Shown one piece after another: positions 23,524 through 30,334 of a DNA stretch of 36,254 nucleotides. Each line of letters begins with the position of its first letter. Within the stretch, counting starts at the first letter, position 1. The notes beneath the pieces were generated by a model. It was not told the origin of the DNA, did not search any database, and was given only the letters and a program-made list of their open reading frames with translations. A program made the translations under genes and the position numbers. The DNA comes from Actinomycetota bacterium (GTDB lineage Bacteria > Actinomycetota > Acidimicrobiia > Acidimicrobiales > Acidimicrobilacustridaceae): NCBI GenBank assembly GCA_005787345.1, contig SYBH01000023.1:1-36254 (forward strand). The letters run 5' to 3'.

Positions 23524-24273
23524 ATGTCCGGACATTCCAAATGGGCGACGATCAAGCACAAGAAGGGCGCTGCTGACCAAAAGCGCGCCAAGGTGTTTGC
23601 CAAGTTGATCCGTCAGGTCGAGGTTGCCGCTCGTGAAGGTGGCGGCGATCCTGCGATGAACCCAGCGCTGCGCACGATGTTCCAAAAGGCGCGCGACAGT
23701 TCAGTCCCGATCGACACCATTGAGCGCGCGATCAAGCGCGGCACTGGTGAACTCGAGGGCGTCACCTATGAGCAGATCACCTACGAGGGCTATGCGCCTC
23801 ACGGTGTCGCAATCCTCATCGACGTGCTTACCGATAATCGCAATCGTTCGGGTAGCGAGGTACGTACCGCGCTGAAGAAAACCGGAGGCTCGCTTGCCGA
23901 ACCCGGTGCCGTGTCGTGGCAGTTCGAACGAAAGGGTGTCATCATCCTTCCGCGAAGCGCTGAAGAAGACGACATCATGATGGCGGCACTCGACGCTGGT
24001 CTCGAAGATCTTGCCGATGAAGGAGACACATGGAAGCTGGTGTGCGCGCCAACTGATCTTGCTGGGGTGCGCGCTGCGCTTGAAGAAGCAGGCATCGCTA
24101 TTGAGTCTGCTGATTCAACAATGGTGTCGACCACAACAGTGATGCTTGATACTGCCGATGCAGCCAAGGCTGTGCTTCGGGTTATCGATGCCCTCGAAGA
24201 CGACGACGACGTCCAAGACGTCTACGCCAACTTTGACATTCCCGATGCGATCATGGGCTCCATCGATCTCTAG
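23524..24273 (+). CDS. yebC: YebC/PmpR family protein
   Basis: A 249-residue cytoplasmic protein of the YebC/PmpR/TACO1 family, with reported roles as transcriptional regulator and, more recently, in relieving ribosome stalling on polyproline. The signature MSGHSKWATIKHKKGAADQKRAKVF starts the protein (its first 10 residues MSGHSKWATI are nearly invariant), followed by GGGDPAMNPALR, KARDSSVPIDTIERAIKRG and the acidic C-terminal domain EDDDDVQDVYANFDIP. ATG 23524 has GAGAGG upstream. In many Actinobacteria ruvC-ruvA-ruvB follow; here a peroxiredoxin follows, so ruvCAB must be elsewhere. Confidence 0.96.
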   Translation: MSGHSKWATIKHKKGAADQKRAKVFAKLIRQVEVAAREGGGDPAMNPALRTMFQKARDSSVPIDTIERAIKRGTGELEGVTYEQITYEGYAPHGVAILIDVLTDNRNRSGSEVRTALKKTGGSLAEPGAVSWQFERKGVIILPRSAEEDDIMMAALDAGLEDLADEGDTWKLVCAPTDLAGVRAALEEAGIAIESADSTMVSTTTVMLDTADAAKAVLRVIDALEDDDDVQDVYANFDIPDAIMGSIDL

Positions 24274-24353
24274 TAATTGAGGCCACGGAGCGGCTTACCG
24301 TCTTCGAGAGTGTGTGAAACGACTGCCCGATAGATGCACAATCGATGCTGGCC

Positions 24354-24359
24354 TAGGGT
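24354..24359 (+). promoter_or_regulatory. -10-like element (TAGGGT) for the peroxiredoxin gene
   Basis: TAGGGT would start a transcript near 24366, giving a leader of about 33 bases with GAAGGG (24383-24388) before ATG 24399. The remaining part of 24274-24353 shows no feature I can support. Confidence 0.4.
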
Positions 24360-24398
24360 TTGGCGTCCGGTTTGCGTTGCCTGAAGGGAACCCTTGTC

Positions 24399-24869
24399 AT
24401 GATCGAAGTGGGAGATATCGCACCCAACTTCGTGCTTGACGGAGTCGATGGCGATGGCACCGGCCAACGACAGTTCTCACTCGATGCGTATCGGGGTCTT
24501 CCCGTGGTGCTCGTCTTTTATCCGGCCGACAATTCACCGGTCTGCACCGCGCAACTCCGCTCCTATACCGACGACATGTCTGCGTTTGCCTCGGTCGGCG
24601 CGCAGGTACTGGCTCTGAGTCCCCAATCAGTTTCAGATCACGTTGAGTTCGCACAACAAAACGGCGGTTTCGGTTTTCCGCTGCTGGCCGACGTGGACAA
24701 ACAGGTTGCGAAGGACTACGAAATTCTCGGTCCGATCGGTTTCTATCGCCGCTCAGTATTCGTGATCGATGCCAACGGAATCATTCGTTGGGCCCGCCGA
24801 GCAGCGGCTGGGCTTACCTTTCGTCCGGTCGACGAGATCGTCGAGGCGGTGCGCTCGATCGGGGAGTGA
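24399..24869 (+). CDS. Peroxiredoxin, AhpC/TSA superfamily (Bcp/AhpE-like, 1-Cys)
   Basis: A 156-residue thiol peroxidase that reduces H2O2 or organic hydroperoxides. The active site is Pro42-x3-Ser46-x2-Cys49 (PADNSPVCTAQL), the usual PxxxT/SxxC with Ser. This is the only cysteine in the protein, so there is no internal resolving cysteine; reduction by mycothiol would fit the mshC gene in this genome, but that is inference. Later blocks GFPLLADVDKQVAKDYEI and RRSVFVIDANGIIRW are typical. ATG 24399 is chosen over an in-frame TTG at 24360 because of GAAGGG upstream. The last 56 bases overlap convergent rsgA. Confidence 0.88.
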   Translation: MIEVGDIAPNFVLDGVDGDGTGQRQFSLDAYRGLPVVLVFYPADNSPVCTAQLRSYTDDMSAFASVGAQVLALSPQSVSDHVEFAQQNGGFGFPLLADVDKQVAKDYEILGPIGFYRRSVFVIDANGIIRWARRAAAGLTFRPVDEIVEAVRSIGE

Positions 24870-25827
24870 CCGGTTCGGTTGCATCAGTTTCCGCTTCGAG
24901 TCGGCGCCAGGCCTCAACTCGTTGAGCGTTGAGAGTCCCGTCAGCCAGCGCCGAGGCAACGGCACAGCCGGGCTGACCCTCGTGTTGGCAATCGGCAAAG
25001 CGGCAGGTTGAAGCGATGTCATCGACATCGGCGAACGTTTCAGCAACGCCGTCGTTGTCGGCAACAAGACCAACGGCCCGAATCCCTGGAGTATCGATCA
25101 GAACGCCGCCGCCAGGCAGTAAGTGAAGTTCTCTCGTCGTGGTGGTGTGGCGACCTTTGCTGTCGCTCTCGCGCACCTCGCCAATCGTGACGACGTCGTC
25201 GCCGAGTAGCGCGTTCACAATGCTCGACTTTCCCGCACCCGATTCGCCCAGCAACGTGACGGTGTCGTTGCCGATGATCGAACGAAGTTCATCGATGCCG
25301 ATTCCTTCTTTTACTGATGTGACGATGACATCAATGCCGGGGTGGGCGGCGCGCACCTCGTCGGCGGCTTGCTGAGGATCAACTTCGACATCGGTTTCGC
25401 GTGAGGCCTTGGTAAGGACCACAACGGGCTCGGCGCCAGCATCGCGACTGATAGCGGTGCCACGTTGAATGCGGCCGTCCTTCACGGGTCGATCGAGTCC
25501 GCAGACCAGCAGCACCTTGTTGATGTTGGCAGCGAGTTGTTGTTCGCCGTCTCCGTGAGCATTTCGACGACGCAAAAGCGATCGCCTAGGGAGGACGGCA
25601 ACGACTTCACCATCTTTGAATGCGATCCAATCGCCAACAGTGGGCTGTGGTTCGAGCCGAAGTGTGAGCATCACGGTTTCGGTTCGGTCGGCCAATGCAA
25701 GTACAAGCGCAACGCCGTGATGCTGAAGAACTCTTCCGGGTTCAGCGCCTTGGAGAGTCGAGGCGAGAGTTTTCGCCCACGCTGGATCCCAACCGAGTGG
25801 TATCAGCGATTCAAGTGATGCGCTCAC
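24814..25827 (-). CDS. rsgA: Ribosome small subunit-dependent GTPase A (RsgA/EngC), atypical G4
   Basis: RsgA is a circularly permuted GTPase that checks late 30S assembly. The 337 residues show an N-terminal OB-fold (about 40-90), then the permuted order G4 (VVLTKAS), G5 region (TSVKEG), G1 (GESGAGKSS), G2 (GRHTTTTREL), G3 (DTPGIR), and a zinc knuckle CRFADCQHEGQPGC. In G4 the aspartate of NKxD/TKxD is serine, removing the residue that reads guanine. The C-terminal tail (PPRRSRRPDER) is Arg-rich and overlaps the peroxiredoxin gene by 56 bases. GTG 25827, four bases after the upstream stop, is the best start; a longer in-frame ATG (25965) would lie inside the upstream SRPBCC gene. Confidence 0.88.
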   Translation of the reverse strand: MSASLESLIPLGWDPAWAKTLASTLQGAEPGRVLQHHGVALVLALADRTETVMLTLRLEPQPTVGDWIAFKDGEVVAVLPRRSLLRRRNAHGDGEQQLAANINKVLLVCGLDRPVKDGRIQRGTAISRDAGAEPVVVLTKASRETDVEVDPQQAADEVRAAHPGIDVIVTSVKEGIGIDELRSIIGNDTVTLLGESGAGKSSIVNALLGDDVVTIGEVRESDSKGRHTTTTRELHLLPGGGVLIDTPGIRAVGLVADNDGVAETFADVDDIASTCRFADCQHEGQPGCAVASALADGTLNAQRVEAWRRLEAETDATEPVTPRSSAPPRRSRRPDER

Positions 25828-25831
25828 GAGT

Positions 25832-26287
25832 TCAAGATTCCGGCACGTTCCCAGTTGTGACGTAGTTGTCGAGCCGCTCGAGGGTCTTTTCCATCGATGC
25901 AAGATTCTTGGTGGGGATGTCTTGTCGCTGAAGAAGCCATGGGAGTGGGCTCGGTCGCCAATCAAAGGTTTCGGTCACTTTCGTGCCGCCGTCGACCGGT
26001 TCGAGCTCGTAGCGCCAGACGTGCTGGCCGATATGACGCCAACCGATCTGTTTGCCGTCTTCGAACTCGACCACTTTGTTGCGCATCGTTGCGTGGAAGC
26101 TCATCTTCATGCCGAACTTGGCGCCAAGAAAGAGTCGCGGCGGATTGCCCTTCGCTTCGACGAGGCTGCCAGAACCATCGATGATGGAGTGCTTCGCCGG
26201 GTCGGCGAGAATCTCGAAGATTTCCTGCGCCGGAGCCGCAATGACACGGCTCGTGGAAACATGACGTTCTGCCTTGGGAGTGATCAT
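25832..26287 (-). CDS. SRPBCC (START/Bet v1-like) family protein
   Basis: A 151-residue protein with the helix-grip fold of polyketide cyclase/SRPBCC proteins. VSTSRVIAAPAQEIFEILADPAKHSIIDGSG is the usual first strand and helices (the hallmark being VIAAPAQEIFEILADP), followed by the FGMKMSFHATMRNKVVEFE strands, IGWRHIGQHVWRYELEPVDGGTKVTETFDW, and a C-terminal helix. Such proteins bind hydrophobic ligands; which one is unknown. ATG 26287 starts the gene, 12 bases after the SDR stop; the gene ends four bases before the rsgA start, so SDR-SRPBCC-rsgA is one operon. Confidence 0.85.
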   Translation of the reverse strand: MITPKAERHVSTSRVIAAPAQEIFEILADPAKHSIIDGSGSLVEAKGNPPRLFLGAKFGMKMSFHATMRNKVVEFEDGKQIGWRHIGQHVWRYELEPVDGGTKVTETFDWRPSPLPWLLQRQDIPTKNLASMEKTLERLDNYVTTGNVPES

Positions 26288-26299
26288 GTCGTCAGTCTC

Positions 26300-27211
26300 T
26301 CAGGCTGCTGCCTTCGATGTGAGTACATCTTGAAGGGCAACGTCGATTGTGGGGTGGGCGAAGGAATAGCCGCTGGCGGTGAGTGACCCCGGGAGTACAC
26401 GAGTGCTGGTGAAGAGCAGTGCATCGGCGAGTTCCGCGCCCAGCAAGAGTTTCGGGCCGAACGAGGGAACGGGGGCCAGGGTGGGGCGGTGCATTGCCTC
26501 GCCGAGGGCTTTTGTGAACTCTCGGTTGGTGACCGGCGTCGGCGCAGTCGCATTGACGGGTCCGCTGATGTCGTTGTCGATCAGCCAGCGAATTGCTCCG
26601 ATCTCATCGGCCATCGAAATCCAACTCCACCATTGCTTGCCCGAGCCCATGCGGCCTCCGAGCCCGAAGCGGAAAAGGGGAAGCATCTTTGCCAACGCTC
26701 CACCATCTGCAGTGAGGACGATGCCAGTGCGCAGGAACGGCACGCGAATTCCGGCGGCAATTGCGGGCGCCGCTGCTGCCTCCCACTCGACACAAACATC
26801 GGCGAGGAAGTCGCTGCCGGCAGGCGCGGTTTCGTCGACGGCGGTGTCGCCAGTGTCGCCGTAGAAGCCGATCGCTGATCCGCTGACCATGACCGACGGC
26901 GGCGTGTTGAGCGTGGCGAGGGTGTTGGCAAGTAGCGCGGTGCCCTTCGTACGGCTCTCAAGGATTTCGCGCTTGTAGGACTCTGACCAGCGCTTATCGC
27001 CAATGCCGGCGCCAGCGAGGTGCACAACAGCATCGACTCCTTCGAACTTCGCAGCCTCAATCGTTCCGGCCGCTGGATTCCACTCGATGGTCTCGATTCC
27101 GCCCGACATTGGTCGGCGCACGACTGGCACCACCTGATGTCCGTCGTTGGTGAGCGATGTCGTAAGAGAGCGGCCGATAAGGCCCGATGCTCCGGTGATG
27201 GCGATCTTCAC
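26300..27211 (-). CDS. TIGR01777 family SDR oxidoreductase (SDR39U1/YfcH-like)
   Basis: A 303-residue extended SDR-type protein: ITGASGLIGRSL at the N-terminus is the dinucleotide motif, then VVRRP, AVVHLAGAGIGDKRW, SGSAIGFYGD (where the Tyr-x3-Lys motif of classical SDRs would lie) and the C-terminal DUF1731-type segment LGEAMHRPTLAPVPSFGPKLLLGA. The substrate is unknown. From memory the mycobacterial homologue Rv2216 lies between dlaT and lipB, the same lipoate genes that sit just across the spacer here, so an old link to lipoate metabolism is plausible. GTG 27211 has AGGAG five bases upstream and opens a minus-strand operon with the SRPBCC and rsgA genes. Confidence 0.88.
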   Translation of the reverse strand: MKIAITGASGLIGRSLTTSLTNDGHQVVPVVRRPMSGGIETIEWNPAAGTIEAAKFEGVDAVVHLAGAGIGDKRWSESYKREILESRTKGTALLANTLATLNTPPSVMVSGSAIGFYGDTGDTAVDETAPAGSDFLADVCVEWEAAAAPAIAAGIRVPFLRTGIVLTADGGALAKMLPLFRFGLGGRMGSGKQWWSWISMADEIGAIRWLIDNDISGPVNATAPTPVTNREFTKALGEAMHRPTLAPVPSFGPKLLLGAELADALLFTSTRVLPGSLTASGYSFAHPTIDVALQDVLTSKAAA

Positions 27212-27239
27212 GGGTACTCCTGGAAGTGGGGGACAGGCA

Positions 27240-27250
27240 GGTGTAACACC
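27240..27250. promoter_or_regulatory. GGTGT-A-ACACC palindrome upstream of the SDR operon
   Basis: A perfect 11-base dyad 29 bases before the SDR start codon on minus. It could be an operator of the SDR operon. No regulator is recognised. Confidence 0.3.
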
Positions 27251-27288
27251 AAGAACAGCGTTCCTATGCCCTCAGCGTCCGATTCCGT

Positions 27289-27332
27289 GATCTGAGGTTC
27301 ATGCTCAGTCCCGATACGATCTGAGGTCCATG
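27289..27332 (+). repeat. Two direct copies of GATCTGAGGTYCATG, 29 bases apart
   Basis: Copy one is 27289-27303 (T at the variable base), copy two 27318-27332 (C). Each ends in ATG. The first ATG opens only a seven-codon frame, the second a 30-codon frame. The repeat looks like a local duplication of a start region, or a pair of protein-binding sites. Confidence 0.6.
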
Positions 27333-27422
27333 AGTACCCGGAGACTGATCCTTCTTTCGCTGGCCTGCGGTCTAGCGATCTTGGCTGCTGCCGCAGCTCA
27401 ATTGCTCCTCGCGGCTCGCTGA
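27330..27422 (+). CDS. Possible 30-residue single-helix membrane peptide
   Basis: MSTRRLILLS then LACGLAILAAAAAQLLLAAR: an Arg pair followed by about 24 hydrophobic residues and a final Arg, the shape of a small membrane protein or an isolated signal anchor. TACGAT (27315-27320) lies nine bases upstream, slightly longer than for the other leaderless starts, and GAGG is close to the ATG. I do not recognise a family. A chance frame in a spacer cannot be ruled out. Confidence 0.4.
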   Translation: MSTRRLILLSLACGLAILAAAAAQLLLAAR

Positions 27423-27487
27423 TCGGCGAAGTTTGGTCCGAGCCAGTGGAGCGGAAAGTATCGGTCAGGCCCCGGCCTCGGCACCGG

Positions 27488-27493
27488 TAGGAT
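27488..27493 (+). promoter_or_regulatory. -10-like element (TAGGAT) for lpdA
   Basis: TAGGAT would give a leader of roughly 28 bases with AGAGG eight bases before ATG 27528, so lpdA has a normal rather than a leaderless start. Confidence 0.4.
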
Positions 27494-27527
27494 CGGGTTC
27501 CCCGTAGTCGCGATAGAGGTGGTCCGA

Positions 27528-28931
27528 ATGGCCGAGAACTTCGACGTCGTCATCATTGGTGGCGGCCCCGGTGGTTATGCCGCCGCCCTGTATGGAGCAT
27601 CGGCAGGACTCAACATCGCGTTAATCGAGAAGAACCGCATCGGTGGCACCTGCCTCAATGTTGGCTGTATCCCCGCCAAGGAACTTCTCGAGACTGCATC
27701 GATCCGCCGTGCGATCGAAAGTGCTGCGGCCTTCGGTCTCACGACTTCTGAACCCGTGCTTGACTTCTCGGTGACACAGACCCGCAAGCAGAGTGTGATC
27801 GACGGCCTTGTTGGCGGTCTCACTGGGCTCCTCAAGAAGCGCAAAGTAACGGTCTATGACGGCATCGGCACATTGCATGCCGGTCATGTCGTCAAAGTCT
27901 CTGGCGGATCATCGGGCGATGTTGAACTTCACGGCACCAATGTGATCCTTGCCTCAGGCTCGGTGCCTCGCACGATCCCAGGTTTCGATGTCGATGGCGT
28001 CACTGTCCTTACGTCGGACGAACTGCTTTCGCTTCAGAAGTTGCCGGCAACTGCTGTTGTCATCGGTGGCGGGGCAATCGGATGCGAATTCGCGTCGATG
28101 ATGTCCGATCTCGGCACCGAGGTCACGATTCTTGAAGCCCTTCCGCAGATCCTTCCTGGTTGCGACGATGACATCACCCGAGTTGTTCTCAAGTCTTTCA
28201 AGGACCGCAACATCACCGTTCGGACCGGAGTTTCGGTGAATGGACACGACATCAAGTTTGGCGGCGGCACCACCGTGAAGTTCGGTGAAGGCGAAACCGT
28301 CGATGTCGACATGGTGGTTGTTTCGGTCGGTCGTCGTCCTCTTTCTGAAAATCTTGGTCTCGACGGCACCGCAGTTGCAGTGAGCGATCGTGGCCATGTC
28401 GTTGTCGATGCTCATTGCCGCACCGGCGAGCCCGGCGTGTGGGCTGTCGGCGACCTCATCGCAACGCCAGCGCTTGCTCACATTGGTTTCGCTGAAGGAA
28501 TGCTCGCCATTCGCGACATGCTCGGTGAAGATCCAATGTCGATCGATTATTCCAAGGTGCCGTGGTGCATCTATTGCCACCCCGAGGTCAGTTTCGTTGG
28601 TCACACCGAGAAGTCAGCCAAAGAGGCTGGTTTCGATGTGATCGTGAGCAAGCACCGCTACACAGGTAACGGACGTGCACTTATCCTCGGCGAGCCCGAG
28701 GGCATGGTGAAGGTCATCGCCGAAAAGCGTTCTGACGGAACCGGCGGTCGCTTGCTTGGTGTTCACATGGTTGGCCCTTGGGTGACCGAACAGCTTGGTC
28801 AGGCTTATCTCGCAGTCAACTGGGAAGCGGATGTCGACGACGTTGCCGCTTTCATCCAACCGCACCCCACGCTGAGCGAATTGTTCGGTGAAAGCGTTCT
28901 TGCTCTCACCGGTCGCTCACTTCACGGCTGA
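27528..28931 (+). CDS. lpdA: Dihydrolipoyl dehydrogenase (E3)
   Basis: E3 reoxidises the dihydrolipoyl group of E2 with FAD and NAD, serving 2-oxo acid dehydrogenases and glycine cleavage. The 467 residues have the FAD motif VVIIGGGPGGYAAALYGA (about 6-23), the redox pair CLNVGC in GGTCLNVGCIPAKELLE, the NAD motif VVIGGGAIGCEFAS, AVGDLIATPALAH, and the C-terminal HPTLSELFGE with the catalytic His-Glu dyad contributed across the dimer. ATG 27528 follows AGAGG at eight bases; in-frame GTG 27519 would overlap that site. It is 15 bases before the E2 gene. No E1 gene is adjacent. Confidence 0.96.
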   Translation: MAENFDVVIIGGGPGGYAAALYGASAGLNIALIEKNRIGGTCLNVGCIPAKELLETASIRRAIESAAAFGLTTSEPVLDFSVTQTRKQSVIDGLVGGLTGLLKKRKVTVYDGIGTLHAGHVVKVSGGSSGDVELHGTNVILASGSVPRTIPGFDVDGVTVLTSDELLSLQKLPATAVVIGGGAIGCEFASMMSDLGTEVTILEALPQILPGCDDDITRVVLKSFKDRNITVRTGVSVNGHDIKFGGGTTVKFGEGETVDVDMVVVSVGRRPLSENLGLDGTAVAVSDRGHVVVDAHCRTGEPGVWAVGDLIATPALAHIGFAEGMLAIRDMLGEDPMSIDYSKVPWCIYCHPEVSFVGHTEKSAKEAGFDVIVSKHRYTGNGRALILGEPEGMVKVIAEKRSDGTGGRLLGVHMVGPWVTEQLGQAYLAVNWEADVDDVAAFIQPHPTLSELFGESVLALTGRSLHG

Positions 28932-28946
28932 ATCCCGGAGGATTCC

Positions 28947-30332
28947 ATGGCAGAGATTCAACTTCCGCAACTTGGTGAGTCCGTCACTGAAGGAACCATC
29001 ACAAAATGGTTCAAGGCAGTCGGCGACTCCGTTGCTGAAGACGAGGTCTTGTTTGAGGTGTCCACCGACAAGGTTGACTCTGAAGTTCCCTCGCCGGTCG
29101 GCGGCGTGCTGACTGAAATTCGTGTTGCCGAGGGCGACACTGTTGATGTCGGAACAGTTATCGCTGTTGTCGGCGATGGCGCTGCTGCGCCCGCACCCGC
29201 TCCCGCCGCGACGGCTCCTGCCCCCGAACCCGAACCCGAACCCGAGCCCGCTCCCGCACCGGCGCCGGTTGTCGAAGCAATGCCAGCACCTGCACCCGTT
29301 GCGGCTGCTCCGGCTCCAGCACCTGTTCCCGCTCCTGCGCCAGCTCCTGCGCCTGCCCCAGTTGCTGCACCTGCTGCGGCCACCGCCGGCCAGGTGCTGT
29401 CGCCGATTGTCCGTCGCCTCATCGCCGATTACGGCCTCGATGCCTCTCGTATTACCGGCACCGGCCCCGATGGTCGCATCACTCGCTCTGATGTCGAAGC
29501 CGCAATCCGCTCAGGTGTTGCGTCCTCGTCGACCCGTAGCGCTCCGGCAGCAGTTTCTGCACCCGCAGCCACTACCACAGGTGGTCAGCGTCGTGGAACG
29601 CCTGCCCCGCGTTCAGGTACCGGCGACACCGTCGAGCCGCTGAACAACATCCGCCGTCGTACGGGCGAACACATGGTGATGTCAAAGCAGGTTTCGCCGC
29701 ACGCGTACACGATCGTCGAAGTCGATTACGAAAATGTCGAACGTGTTCGTCGTTCACATCGCGACGAGTTCCGTGCTTCGGAAGGTTTCGGCCTTAACTA
29801 TTTGCCATTCGTCTCTCGTGCAGTCATCGACGCGTTGCGCAACTACCCGCACATGAACGCATCGGTTGGCGATGGTGAACTCATTGTTCACAACTATGTG
29901 AACCTCGCTATTGCGGTCGATATCGATTTCACGGGTCTGCTCGCCCCAGTTATTCATGAGGCTGACGACAAGCGTCTTCGTGCAATCGCCCGCGACATCA
30001 ACGATCTCGCGGCACGCGCTCGTTCAAAGCAGTTGTCGGCCGACGACATCACGGGTGGAACATTCACGCTTTCCAACTCCGGTTCATTCGGAAGCCATCT
30101 CGTACTTCCGATCATCAACCAGCCTCAGGTCGCGATCATCTCGACCGATGGCGTGCATCGCAAGCCGGTTGTGGTCAACGGAACCGACGGTAGCGAATCA
30201 ATTGCTATCCACTCGGTGGGCATGCTTGCAATGAGTTGGGACCATCGTGCCTTCGACGGCGCCTACGCCGCAGCGTTCTTGCGTGACGTTAAGGAAATCA
30301 TTGAGACCCGCGATTGGGAAGCGGAGCTCTAA
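28947..30332 (+). CDS. Dihydrolipoamide acyltransferase (E2) of a 2-oxo acid dehydrogenase complex
   Basis: The E2 core carries acyl groups on a lipoyl arm to CoA. Of 461 residues, 1-78 form one lipoyl domain with Lys42 in FEVSTDKVDSEV as the lipoylation site; 79-148 are an unusually pure Ala-Pro-Glu linker; 149-187 are the E1/E3-binding domain (SPIVRRLIADYGLDASRITG); about 230-461 are the catalytic domain with SWDHRAFDG, whose His433 and Asp437 are catalytic. GGAGG lies five bases before ATG 28947. The acyl group (acetyl, succinyl or branched chain) cannot be settled from sequence; actinobacterial DlaT/SucB is the closest type. The adjacent lipBA gene supplies its cofactor. Confidence 0.93.
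   Translation: MAEIQLPQLGESVTEGTITKWFKAVGDSVAEDEVLFEVSTDKVDSEVPSPVGGVLTEIRVAEGDTVDVGTVIAVVGDGAAAPAPAPAATAPAPEPEPEPEPAPAPAPVVEAMPAPAPVAAAPAPAPVPAPAPAPAPAPVAAPAAATAGQVLSPIVRRLIADYGLDASRITGTGPDGRITRSDVEAAIRSGVASSSTRSAPAAVSAPAATTTGGQRRGTPAPRSGTGDTVEPLNNIRRRTGEHMVMSKQVSPHAYTIVEVDYENVERVRRSHRDEFRASEGFGLNYLPFVSRAVIDALRNYPHMNASVGDGELIVHNYVNLAIAVDIDFTGLLAPVIHEADDKRLRAIARDINDLAARARSKQLSADDITGGTFTLSNSGSFGSHLVLPIINQPQVAIISTDGVHRKPVVVNGTDGSESIAIHSVGMLAMSWDHRAFDGAYAAAFLRDVKEIIETRDWEAEL
29181..29390 (+). repeat. Ala-Pro(-Glu) codon repeat in the E2 linker
   Basis: About 70 codons alternate GCN and CCN with a short EPEPEPEP section. It encodes the flexible swinging-arm linker. The repeated GCTCCTGCGCC-type units are a likely site of length change between strains. 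Confidence 0.75.
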
Positions 30333-30334
30333 TC

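Larger units (their letters stand above)
27212..27527. other. 316-base divergent spacer between the SDR operon and lpdA
   Basis: It holds, left to right: the SDR ribosome-binding site; a perfect GGTGT-A-ACACC palindrome (27240-27250); two copies of GATCTGAGGTYCATG (27289-27303 and 27318-27332); a short reading frame for a hydrophobic peptide (27330-27422); and the lpdA -10-like TAGGAT (27488-27493) with AGAGG (27515-27519) before ATG 27528. No RNA gene is recognised. Confidence 0.6.

Noticed and set aside
24270-24467. 65-residue minus-strand frame after yebC
   Set aside because: Half of it is the complement of the peroxiredoxin start, it has no promoter or ribosome-binding site, and it resembles no family.
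29181-29390. Tandem repeat suggestive of a CRISPR-like or minisatellite array
   Set aside because: It is the Ala-Pro codon run of the E2 linker, in frame, with no spacers.
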